From Byssochlamys sp. IMV 00236 (taxonomy: Eukaryota > Ascomycota > Eurotiomycetes > Eurotiales > Thermoascaceae), in contig MSJH02000653.1 in assembly GCA_001931875.2 (NCBI GenBank), positions 1-49,245 of the forward strand: 49,245 nt of DNA, in the 5' to 3' direction. Below the pieces are notes generated by a model. The model was not told the origin of the DNA. It was given only the letters and a program-made list of their open reading frames with translations, and ran no database searches. Every line of letters starts with the position of its first letter. Positions within the stretch are counted from its first letter, which is position 1. The translations under genes were made by a program, and so were the position numbers. Below are positions 1 through 10,282 of this stretch, in pieces.

Positions 1-281
1 TATTCATTGTTTTTTTTTTTTTTTTAAAAAAAAAAAAGACATACAGAATGAGGCCTCAATTTGATCTCACCAGATACGTTAAAGATAAGGCCAGCAGACG
101 CTGTAAATGGCAAAAGTACAGCAGTCGCCATGACAGCCATATGAAACTTGGGCCTCCATGGTAGCTGTTTCTTTCTAGCGTACATGTTGCCTGCAATAGC
201 AAGTGGTACGGCCACTAGCCATACAAACGCCATAAGCCCTCCGTGGATATAAGATAATTTTGTTCTAACAGCTTGATCCAT
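1..281 (-). CDS. Cytochrome b561-type membrane protein, 5' end only
   Basis: Partial gene that starts with ATG at 281 and leaves the window at its left edge. Exon 1 (281 to 45, 79 codons, phase 0) ends at a GTATGT donor. The visible N-terminus has two hydrophobic segments (residues about 12-32 and 48-68). A His sits in the first (YIHGGLMAFVW) and another just before the second (KFHM). This is the spacing of haem-ligating histidines in the cytochrome b561 / ferric-reductase transmembrane fold, including the W...P...R pattern after HGxLM. No N-terminal DOMON domain is seen. Family members carry electrons from ascorbate or other cytosolic donors across a membrane. That function is inferred from the family, because later helices are outside the window. 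The ATG lies only 47 bp downstream of the muskelin stop on the same strand. Confidence 0.55.
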
Positions 282-327
282 AAAGAAATAAAGAAGAAAG
301 AAATAGAAAATAAAGAACAGTTTATTT

Positions 328-3319
328 TTATATCATTTTGACTGCATTAGCCAAGTTTTCTACAGGCTCTTTTATCTCTTGAGGAATGTATTTTAATATT
401 TTTTCATGTATCTGACTTCTTTCCGCGTATATAGCATCTATGTTTTTTCAAGTGAGTATAGTGATTTATATCAATAAATGCATTTACCTTCTGATACAGC
501 TTCATGCCCGCTGTAACCGGACCTATCATCATCAAGCGTATCAAACAGGCAGACTTTAGCACATATCTCATGGAACTCATTGACTTGTTCTTCATCATCA
601 TAATTGACAACTGAAGCCACGCTTGTACGCAAATAGTTAATAGCAGCCATGGCCACCTTTTGATCAATATCTCCTGTCTCTCTTAACGTTTGAGCCGTTT
701 CACGACACAGTTCTCTCAGCTTTTGCATGCGTATCAGAAATAGACAGTGATTGTATACTGTGCTTGCCTCTGGTCTAAATCAAATTAGAAAAAGAATACA
801 CACCCTGGATCTTCTCTTACCTTCTTAATTTTAATTCCCAAAGGTCATCTAACCTTGTAGGTAAATCGCCTTTACCTCCTGGATTTCCACCAAACATATA
901 ATGTGTCTTGGATACAGGATCATATACCATCTGATGAGCATATCTCGGTATCGGCACATCTGACCTTGACGGCAGGCACTCCAGTATTTCGTGCTCATAC
1001 ACTTTTTCCCACGTGTTTGTCTTGATCGAATACACATAAATCACGTCCCTTATTCGTTCTAGTCTAGAACTACGTGTGTATCCTGCAAAAATGTACATTT
1101 CCTGAAGTTCTTCATCTATTGTCACTCGTTGCGTCAAGCCGGCTTCTGCACTAATGTCACTTGCATGTCCGTAATCTATCTCTTGAAAAAAGTTTTGTGG
1201 GATGCTGTATTTATACATGTCATAAAAGTATTCATAGCCGCGTTGACCGCCAAATATGTAGATAGTCTTGTTGGTTTCGTCAACAGCCATTGAATGACCC
1301 ACTCTGTTTGTCACTGAGCCGTCGTGCGTATCTGCATCATCGAGCCTATAATGGAACCATCAGTAAAATAGGGAAAAAATGGCGTCTCTATGTACCTCAG
1401 GATGTCCCATTCTTTCGATGCTATATCGTACGCATAAAACCCGCTGTGTACTGGTATATCGGGACCACGATTGATGACTTTACCACCACATACATAAATC
1501 TTCCTTTCATGAGAATCAATACACATTTGATGATCAAATACCAGCTCTGGCCCTCCATGTTTCTAATCCAAACTGTTATGTTTGACAAATAAACCTATTG
1601 TTTGACTTACTGCCGTATGATCACATAATTGTGTCCATTTGTTTTGTTTGAGATCATACATGAAAAAATCTGATTTTATTGGTGGCGATTGCAATGTTTG
1701 ACCCACATACTGACCCAGGACAAAGAGTGCGTCCGTTTGAGGATCGTAGCACATTCTATGACAAGACCTTGGGCCTGGCCCTTTATCACTTGCAGGATAC
1801 AGTTAGAACATATAATGTTGTTAGTATCATTTTTTTCTTTCCTTCTTACCTCTCCGTATCTGAACTCAAAAGATGCCATGAATTACTCACAATGTCATAA
1901 CACCAAAAATCACCCAGGTCCTCTCCACCGTCATATCCTCCCAAGACATAGATAGTTTTTTCTTTTACGTCAATGCACATTTGGTGACCTCCTCTGCCAC
2001 AAGGCACTCCTTGTTCTGTTGACAGTATATTCAGAAAAGAGTTCAATAGCTAATCTTTTCGCTTACCACCTGTAGGCTTCAAGTGCTTCCAGTGAGCCAT
2101 ATACGGTGATTTGTCGCAGTAAGCTTGAAATATATTTGCATCGTACAGTTCTTTTACTACTTTTTCAGCATCGTCAAAGTTCCCACACGCTACAAATTGG
2201 TAATGTAAATTGGAGAGGATAGGATGTTCCAGGTGAACGTCGATTCTATTTTTCAAGACGTGAAAGACATCCATCATGTTCTTTTGTCTAAAGTATTTCA
2301 AACATAATCGTAGTGTTTCTGCTTCTTTAAACTTGAGAACATATGTCAGGACGCTTTTGGATCTATTGGGTACATGTCAACCTACATCTTTGTATTCTTG
2401 AAATACTTTGTTTACAATCGATCTATCACTTATGCCTCGTACTTCCAAGTACCATATGCTATAATTAAAACTTGAACCATAAGCTGCTAAAGGGATAATC
2501 TTGATATACTGAACAGGAACTACCTAATTGCCTATAAGTGGGTTTCTACTTTATGTTAATTATATGTACCATATTCTTATACTGATGCTTCAAATCAAAT
2601 GTTTCGGACTTGGTGTCGTTTTTTAAACCTGCATATACGGTTATGCAATGTGCCTATTTATCCTTTGTTCTGTCATACCACCATGAAATAATTCAAGCAT
2701 ATCACTTTCCAGATCCAAGCCGCCCAACACTTTGAATTCCTTCAAGTTGCATACATGGCCTAAGATAGATGATCAATGTCACACCTAAACTCATCCCTTT
2801 CTTCTTTTTTTTTTTTTTTTACTTTGATGGTATTTTCCAAAAGTGATAGAACCTATTAAAGTGTAAAACATCAAGAATGTGTGACACCCATAAATAAAAA
2901 AAATTACGTGCAATCACTGGTCTTTTAAATTTGATGGTGATGTATTGTTGATTATCGCGTGCGCTACTAGACCAACGAGATAATTGTTCCATGGGCTTAT
3001 CCGTAAGTACGTTTTGTGGATGATAGTACAGAGAATATGAAGAATAATCGTGAATCGTGTATTTTAATACTGTATCTTTACACGCGGTCAGAAAAGAAGG
3101 TGGAGCAGTAACTGTAGTAGAAGGCACTATCGATTGATCATTGATTGTTGGGTATTTTAACTGATTCTTTATATAATTTAAACACTTTTCTGACTGATTG
3201 GACGATATGCAAGGCTCAGGATGATGCTCTTTAAGTAATTCTTGTAGCTTTTCTCTTGCAATTAAAGCGGCTTCACCATTCAATCCCGTTAAACTCTCAT
3301 CACTTCCGATCCTATTCAT
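328..3319 (-). CDS. Muskelin (discoidin-LisH/CTLH-kelch protein), multi-exon
   Basis: Complete muskelin homologue spread over many exons. Domain order follows animal muskelin. First comes a non-conserved leader of about 85 residues, then a discoidin-like domain (SYSLYYHPQNVLTDKP, SRWSSSARDNQQYITIKF; later exons give HVCNLKEFKVLGGLD and SSFNYSIWYLEV). Next is a LisH/CTLH region (ETLRLCLKYFRQKN, LEHPILSNLHYQF). Kelch repeats follow (GGHQMCIDVKEKTIYVLGGY, YAHQMVYDPVSKTHYMFGGN). The last exon (about 441-328) encodes YAERSQIHEKILKYIP, matching the muskelin C-terminal tail. In animals muskelin is a substrate-receptor-side subunit of the CTLH (GID-type) E3 ubiquitin ligase; the same role here is inference. 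A TTG in the exon at about 2301 is internal, not a start: codons continue upstream. The gene is head-to-head with the Zn2Cys6 gene. Confidence 0.88.
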
Positions 3320-3605
3320 TTTTTTTCTCCTGCAAGGAAGAAATGAACCATCCCCCTCTCTTTATGCTTTGTTTTATTCCCCCTCGTTCTTTTCCTAGTT
3401 GAAATATCAATATTTTTTAGAGGTCACATGATCGCTCCACACTGTGGTACCCTTTTTGTTCAAGCCGGCTTAATTCCGTTTTATCCAATGAAACTCCGTA
3501 TAAATTGTCCCCCACCACATCTAAAAAAAGAGATCCCTTTTTTTCCCTTTATTTCACCCCTCCCTTCTTCTCCTGTCCTTTCCTTTACAAACGAAACAAC
3601 GTTAT
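3320..3605. promoter_or_regulatory. Bidirectional promoter between muskelin and Zn2Cys6 gene
   Basis: The 286 bp between the two ATG codons hold both 5' ends. The Zn2Cys6 side is strongly pyrimidine-rich on the plus strand (about 3538-3590), typical of fungal start regions. No clear TATA box was found. Confidence 0.45.
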
Positions 3606-4100
3606 ATGCCTGAAGAAGCTACTGGACCTCCAAAGAAACGTGCCAAGATTGTGAGTGCATGTGCTGAATGTCGAAGAAAAAAGACAAAATGCAATGGAGA
3701 GCAACCTTGCCGAAACTGTCAAAAGTCAGCAGTCCATTGTATTTACCCTAGTTTACAACAAGATGATAAGCGAAATGGACCAACAAGGGCTGCTTTAGAA
3801 TCAATTGAAGAAAGATTAAAGAATATCGAAGACATGTTGAGAGCCGTTCTGTCTAATCAACACACAATTGATCCAACCTTTCAAAGATTGCCTTCGATTC
3901 ATAATCTTTCGGCATCTTCGGCTTATGACAATAATAATAGTAGTAGTAGTAATAACAATAGTAATGATAATAATGACAATAATAATAAATATGTACCATC
4001 CACTGGCTATGCGTATTATCTAAAAGAACCATCTACACCAACCATACAACCACCTGTCATCAATACTATGGTTCAACCTATGAAGAAGCGGAAACGATGA
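3606..4100 (+). CDS. Small Zn2Cys6 zinc-cluster protein without regulatory domain
   Basis: Single-exon gene of 164 residues. The N-terminus carries a fungal binuclear zinc cluster (residues about 18-46) with pattern C-x2-C-x6-C-x5-C-x2-C-x6-C (CAECRRKKTKC ... CRNCQKSAVHC), preceded by a basic stretch PPKKRAK. A short helical segment follows (ALESIEERLKNIEDMLRAVL), probably the dimerisation coiled coil. The rest is an Asn/Ser low-complexity stretch encoded by an AAT/AGT microsatellite and a basic C-terminus KKRKR. Typical members are 500-1000 residues and carry a fungal_trans domain; none follows here before the TGA at 4098-4100. It may be a DNA-binding-only regulator that competes with full-length factors, which is inference. 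A hidden downstream exon cannot be excluded, but nothing coding for fungal_trans is visible before 4331. Confidence 0.8.
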   Translation: MPEEATGPPKKRAKIVSACAECRRKKTKCNGEQPCRNCQKSAVHCIYPSLQQDDKRNGPTRAALESIEERLKNIEDMLRAVLSNQHTIDPTFQRLPSIHNLSASSAYDNNNSSSSNNNSNDNNDNNNKYVPSTGYAYYLKEPSTPTIQPPVINTMVQPMKKRKR

Positions 4101-4330
4101 TCATTCCATTTTTTTGTATTTCTTCATTGTTATCTACCACACTTTTGATTCGTTCATTAAGTAAAAAGTGACTGCTTGTTTGCTAACGCCCTTATGTCCC
4201 AACATTTTAAGCGGTCGATGAATATTATTCGGTCCATAAAATATCTCTGACTTAACTCAAAGTTCGTCGAAAAAATTAATAAAAAAGTACTTAAAAAAAG
4301 GGACTCGTGTAAATTTATCTTACTAAGTCA

Positions 4331-6456
4331 ATGTATATCAACACTTACTCTGGGATCCCCGAAAAAATTGCTGTACCCATCTTTGAGTGGAGAAAAAATG
4401 TCGACGATAGCTTGGTAAAGCATGGTGTTCAGTGGGTCAGCCCACGTTATACTAAAAAGCCCGTCGAGAGAACTGACGGGGAAAGCAGCTCTGGGCCCAA
4501 CAAGCGTAGAAAATGAACAGTACCTTATGTTTGGTATACAGAGTTTAAGTGCCATAGATTTAGTACTTGCTGTGATAAGATCGCCGAAGGCGTTCGAGTA
4601 AAGGGCGGTTCTAGTGGTAAGCTTCGCGAACTCCAAAAAGCAAACAAGAAGACGGACTGTAAAGCTAAATTGAAGGCCACTTGCCTCAAAAGTGATCCCA
4701 ACTCTGTCGAGACTGTTCATATTGGCGTTCATAATCATGAGATTGGAGGAGCTGAAGATTTGAAGTACGCTCCTCTCTCAAAAGAGAAAAAGGAAATCAT
4801 AATGCACCGACTTCGCGACGGTTATAGCAAGAGAGACTGTCGAATTACTATTCAAAAAGGCTTTCACAAGCTCACCAGGGACTTCTTAATGCTACCAGAG
4901 GACTCCAACAGTCAAGTACTTCACAGAGACAAAATAGTTCACCAGTATGAAGTATACAATTCGTACAAGATGGTCCAAGAATCATTCTATTGAAAAGCAG
5001 TGGACGAGACAGAATCTGTAGGTCTTTGGCTGGAAGAATTAAAAGGAAAGAATTACTCCACGTTCAAGCATTCAACTTTTGAAAATGACTTTACCTTTGG
5101 TTTCTCTTCTCCTTAGCAAAAGTAACTTTTGTTGAACAGCATCATGGTATGTCTTGATGCTACTTATTGTGTATCACACATACAAAGAGGCATCATGCAC
5201 ACAATTGTTGCCCGTCATCCAACCATTGGTACAGGCTGCCCAGTAGCATATATGTTTACTGAAGATCACTCTATGGCCGCAGTTTCAGTCTTTCTTTCCT
5301 TTGTGAAGAACGACATTGGGGTAATTACCTTGGAAAAGATCACGATCAATGTAAGCACCACTGAACATGCAGCAATTACCACTGTTCATTCTGAAGCAGC
5401 TGTTCAGTGGTGCTTGTTCCATGTCAGTCGTGCGTGGATGGGAAAGATCAGAGAACTGATCAAGCTCGAGTCTTCGGCTTTGAACAACCAAGTTCATAGA
5501 GCAATCATCGCCGATTTGACGGCCTTGATGTGGGAGAAGTACCGGGAGACCTTTCTCTTAAGCCTGCTTGCATTCAACATGAAGTACAGCATGCACATCT
5601 CCTTCTTGAACTACATGGAGAGAAACTACCTTAACCGAGAGAAGTTCGTACATTGGTCAGCCGCTTTCCAACCGCAAATTTTTTCAAACATGGAGACAAG
5701 CAACTTCATCGAAAGTTAGCATAACCAATTGAAGACGGTTTATCTTGGAAGAAAAAGAAATAGAAGAGTTGACAGGCCCATCAGTGTACTTGTGGATGAT
5801 GTCGAGCCTGATTACATCGACAGCATCTGCAAGATCACCCTCAATGTTGATAGAATGGGCCTAGAAGAAAGAAGAAGGGCTAATGCTACGGGCGCTACCT
5901 TGGGGCGCTGCCTGTAATGACATTCAACGATATTTTCAAAGTGCGATGCCACTCTAAAACTGGCCCAGGCACAGAAATATAAATAATAGAAGACTAAACC
6001 TGTACAACGTTGTTTATCATTAAAGACATTTCAATTTTATAATTGTTATTGCTATAAGTAACTTCTATTTCATATGTTAATTGTAGTTTCGTTTTTGTAG
6101 CATATACACTACACATTCAACAGTTTTCATTATACATGAAAGTAAAGAAAAAATGCTAGAGTATTTTATCAATTAAAGAAATTGCGATAATTGAACCATT
6201 ACTTCTAAACACCAATTCATCACATATATCTGTCATTACTTAATACATACCGTAGGCTCCTGCTTGTGTATGCAGAATATTCTCCCAAGCAAACTGCGAA
6301 CAGCCTTAGGTAGTGTAGAAAGGTAGCGTGAAGTTGTAAAGTGACATCACAGGTGCGCCCCGAGGTAGCGCCCGTAGCATTAGTCAAAAAAAGATAAATG
6401 AACCAAAGTGGTCATACGAACTATGTGTGACTAAATTTGATGTCAAAAACATATAA
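4331..6456 (+). pseudogene. Mutator-like element (MULE) transposase, interrupted and nonsense-mutated
   Basis: One reading frame runs from 4331 to 5882 with no frameshift but five in-frame stops: TGA 4514, TGA 4991, TAG 5114, TAA 5123, TAG 5717. It starts with a FAR1/WRKY-GCM-like Cys/His finger (KCHRFSTCC ... CKAKLKATC ... HNHEIGG). The MULE transposase core follows: first catalytic Asp in VCLDATYC; a degraded second motif, where the Asp expected before the S-x-x-E stretch reads INVSTTEHAA; CLFHVSRAW; and METSNFIES followed by a stop, then HNQLK, where the family has a Trp. The frame is interrupted at 5882 by the inverted-repeat element. With that element and one TA removed, the same frame runs on for 24 codons to TAA 6454. 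No terminal inverted repeat of the MULE itself was found. The copy is clearly inactive. Confidence 0.85.
5883..6380. mobile_element. 498-bp MITE-like element with ~40-bp terminal inverted repeats and TA duplication
   Basis: The left end (5883 onward, ATGCTACGGGCGCTACCT) is repeated in inverted orientation ending at 6380. The arms match over about 40 bp with a few substitutions and a one-base indel. TA flanks both sides (5881-5882 and 6381-6382), consistent with a TA target-site duplication as made by Tc1/mariner-type transposases. The interior (about 5925-6340) is AT-rich and non-coding. The arms are markedly GC-richer than their surroundings. Removal of the element plus one TA restores continuous MULE coding sequence, which independently fixes the boundaries. 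The transposase that moved it is not in this window; the superfamily is inferred only from TA. Confidence 0.85.
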
Positions 6457-6458
6457 AA
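6449..6458 (+). promoter_or_regulatory. Putative TATA box of the Fanzor gene
   Basis: ACATATAAAAG lies about 85 bp upstream of the ATG at 6537, a reasonable position for a TATA element. It overlaps the final stop codon of the MULE frame, so the nuclease promoter appears to lie inside the tail of the transposase sequence. Confidence 0.4.
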
Positions 6459-6536
6459 GGGCACGGTTTTCATTATATTTTATCAAAATATCACATTATC
6501 TTCACCTTTATATCAAACAAGCTACATATTTAGCAA

Positions 6537-9500
6537 ATGGCGAGTAAGTTTGACTTGAGAATCTTGTAGGTTTAACTGATTGTAACTAAACTTATCATGA
6601 ACGTCTATAGTTATAAGAAAACAAAAGGCTACATCAGAAGCCGGTCCTTCGGCAACAACAAGACAAAGACGTGCTGATCCTCCTCCTCTACCACCACCTT
6701 TAACTCCACCTTTACCTCCAGAGGCTCGGACATCGTATTACACTAGAAAATGCAAACTCGGCCCTCTTCTCAGACGAGAATTCACTCTTTATAAGGTATG
6801 TTTGTTAAATTGACTTACAACAATATCTAATACTAAATTTATTTGTGTGCACGCATTAGAGTAATTTCCAATTGATATCTGAAGAGTTCTCTGTTCTTCG
6901 ACGGGATGCAATCAATTTTGCACTTTTAATCGTAATTTGATATCTCAACGCTCAGCAAGTTGAACTTGTAGCTACCTATACGAGAAATTTGGGTGATATA
7001 CAACGGAGATTACGGCAGCTCAACCATGATTTACGACTTGCACAAGAATTACAAGATGAATTGCTTAGTCTACAGCAAACGTTTAACGACATAAGTGATG
7101 CCCAAGGCGGATTGCAAGATCTCCCTTGGCAAAATGAATCTATTCTTTTGATGGATCAATTAATACAATTGCAGCAAAACTTTGAACAACTAAATACTGT
7201 CGTCAATGAAATCATGGTTGTTACAGATAACCAAGAAATAGCAAATCAGAACGCCGAAAACATACAAACACTGCATAATCGTCTGACTGAAATCAGTGGA
7301 AACACTGAACCAATAACTACATTAGTCAGGAGAACAGTAGCAAACCTTTTGTTGAGGGTCAGACAATGGAAATTAGACTTGCAAAATGAGTTACCAGAGC
7401 ATCTTGAACGACTGAATCTATTAGAAAGACAAGCTATTCAAAATCTACGTATGATAGCAAATCTTCGTGAATTACATCAACTCGTTCTCCAAACTTTACA
7501 AACAGTGCAAAATATATTAAGACAAAATGATTTAACTGAAGAAGCGCGTTTGGAGCAAATACAAATATTGACGGTGACATGCGAACGAATTGCAGTAACA
7601 GAAAATCAATTAAGAATAGTGCAACCAATCGAGCAACAAAGCCAGAATACTTTGAACAACAATGAAGCAGCAAGAGAATGTATGAACATGGATATACTAA
7701 TAAGAAGATTAAATTCAATGGAAAATCAACATGCTCGATTACTTCAACAATCCGAAATAATTACTCAACAAATTCGCTTGGTTAATTCTAACCTTCAAAC
7801 CCAAGGCTTACCAAAAATAACCAATGAAACATTCTGAAGTCATCTATATAGAAAAGTAGTACTTGATCCTAGCAATTTGAACGCAACTATAGTAAGTACA
7901 AGACAACGACTATCTGCCATTATAAATCTAACACGTTTGGTCGTAGCGTTTTAGCCCACATATTCTGAACAATTTTAACGATTTCGAAGTAACAAGAAGG
8001 GAACCAGGACTCGATACTTACAGGTATGCAATTCCTACCTTGGATCCATTACATAGAAATTTATCAAACGCTTACGGAAGCACCATTGTTCAAAGTAAGT
8101 ACCTCTCTTCCAACTTTAAAAAATAAGATTATTTAAATGCTGTAAATATCTTGTTTTCCAGATGTCACTATGCATTTCTTGAAGACAAAACTGTGGATAA
8201 TACGTATATTCAAAGGTTACTTTTTTCAACAACAACAGCAGCCACAGCCACAGCAACGTCAATAACAGCAACGGCAAATTAGATTGCCAACTATGTCTTT
8301 AGGTAAAAAGTTTTTCTAGTATGGTCATGCTGACACTCATTCATTTACTTTTTTTTTTTTCTTTTTTAGCAAACAAAGCTGCCAACGGAATCATAAATCA
8401 TATTCTGTTTGATGAAATTGTGTTTGAAGAAGAGGAAGAAGAGAACATTGAAGTACGAAATTTTGGCAATTTAAATCAATTATACAATCAAATACGTCTA
8501 ATATATGAAGCTGAATTTCGAGGAGTTGCTTATGATACTATCAATGATTACGGTTATGCTACTAATCATCCCCTCAAGTTTATTCGTTTGAGCTATCGCT
8601 TGCTGCAAGCAGCTTCTTCACTTCCAGATGCACCAATCAAGTTATGAAGTTTACTACCTCAGGCTACTCATTCAATGGTACATGTGCCACTCAGTGGAAT
8701 ACCAACTCTATATACTCTCTTCCAAAGGGCACATCAAAACGGTCATCCGGTTCCGAGATTTATGATTCCTAACGGCAATTTCTTTCGCCTTACTGGCTTT
8801 GATTGCTTCTACTTTGGACACGAGAACAAGATGCATCTTTGGAACACTGTTTTCAACATTGGCAAACTAGACACTGGGGTTTTAGCCAATTCAGCAACAA
8901 GTCACTTGGCGTGTAGTATGAAGACTGATGGTCATATGATCAGTATCCTCTTTGAGAATACTTCCGTAGAATTTGTACCACAAGCAAAAAAGGATTTAAT
9001 CAGACAAAAAAAGAATGTCGACTTTACTAATCGTACCAAAGGCTTGTATCCCTTGTATAAAGAGCCTACTGGTATTACAGCAAACGACCGAATAATAGGA
9101 ATAGATCCAGGCATGATGATGATTTTTTTGACCAACATGATTCAATCTAATTCTTTTATGTATAGGAGTACGTGATATTATCTACGCTGTTGATTGCGAT
9201 GTCGATGAACTCGTTGACAAACGATCTACCAAGCAACATTCTTTCGCTTACAGCAATGCTTCTTACAAGTTGCGCTCAGGGATGAATTGGATCAAGCAAA
9301 AAGAGTTGGCAAGCCGTTTAAACTCAGATATTCAAGCCTCATATGATCAACTTAAAACCAGAAACACATACACTAACCAAGGTGTTATGGATTTTTTACA
9401 TTCTATTGCACTAACACACAATAAGTAAGTTTATTTTTCAAATGCCAGTATTTGTATACATGAAGCTAAACGTCTTTATTTTGCTTTGTTTAGCAGTGTC

Positions 9501-10282
9501 CATGGTTTTATGAGAAGCTGGCGATACAGAGAACACAAAGGGTATGCCTATTCAAACCGGAAAATGGCTGAAGACCATGTTGCTCGTGTTGTACTTGGCC
9601 AAACCAAAGTAAATGAAGCATTCAAGCTTGCACATTGTTCATCAAAGTCAACAAGACGCAAGAAAAGGAAAAGATTCAGACGTCAACATCAAGACGAGTT
9701 GCGAGGAAATGAAGATACAAGAAGAACTATAGTCACATATGGTGATGCAAGTATTCGTGGTACCTACAGAGGTAATACCCCTGTTCCAGTAAAGCAAGTT
9801 CAAAGAGCAATAGCCCAAAAAGCGATTGTGTTCACTGTGGATGAATTCCAGACCTCTGTCACTGCCAAAGACGAATGAACAATGTGACTTCTGAACTAAA
9901 CACCTGCGACCATAATAAAAAAAAGCATAGAATAAACGGTGTTGAAAATAGGTCTAGAAGAAAGTGTCTTGATGAAGAAGGCCGTATTCTTCATTGGAGT
10001 AGTCGATGTCCAGAAAGAAGAGCTGTACGTCAAAATAATATTATCTATCCGCTGAAGCTGTGTAACCAGTGTCCAGTGAATGGAAATAATGATCTAGTAA
10101 GTTTTTCATTTCTTGGGTTGACTTATTGAGTATCTAATTTGTATTTTTATAAGTATTGGCAACGAGATGTAAACGTAGCAACCAACATTAGAAGTGTACT
10201 GATTGAATATATACGCTCCAATTTCAACATTCACTCTCAACCAGCTGCTTTATCAAGAGGTCAACAAGATCAAGGAAATTAG
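6537..10282 (+). pseudogene. Fanzor (eukaryotic TnpB/OMEGA RNA-guided nuclease), decayed, with inserted coiled-coil region
   Basis: Reconstructed as eight exons: 6537-6543, 6611-6795, 6860-8094, 8162-8302, 8370-9110, 9166-9424, 9494-10096, 10154-10282 (about 1,090 codons). C-terminal RuvC motifs: IIGIDPG joined to VRDIIYAV by splicing (RuvC-I Asp); YGDASIRG; VDEFQTS (the Fanzor-type alternative Glu); a zinc ribbon ending CNQC; and WQRDVNVATNI (RuvC-III Asp). N-terminus: proline-rich leader, then YYTRKCKLGPLL, then a long Gln/Leu-rich coiled coil (about 6960-7830). Lesions: TGA 6938, TGA 7835, TAG 7952, an extra T near 7973-7976, TAA 8263, TGA 8645 and a frameshift near 9862 in the zinc ribbon. 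Family knowledge: Fanzors are guided by a transposon-end RNA and cut DNA. This copy cannot make full-length protein without repair or recoding. Confidence 0.82.

Noticed and set aside
1290..1592. Plus-strand frame of 100 codons inside muskelin
   Set aside because: Antisense shadow of kelch-repeat exons, which have clear family motifs on the minus strand.
4100..4330. Left terminal inverted repeat of the MULE
   Set aside because: No sequence here matched the reverse complement of 6380-6530 or 10260-10500 beyond 5-6 bases.
8675..9175. Stand-alone gene starting at ATG 8675
   Set aside because: It is in the same frame as the preceding segment (separated only by TGA 8645) and contains middle Fanzor sequence; the true start lies far upstream.
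9875..10129. Separate small gene starting MNNVTSELN
   Set aside because: It is the frameshifted continuation of the Fanzor zinc ribbon, with a normal splice to the last exon.
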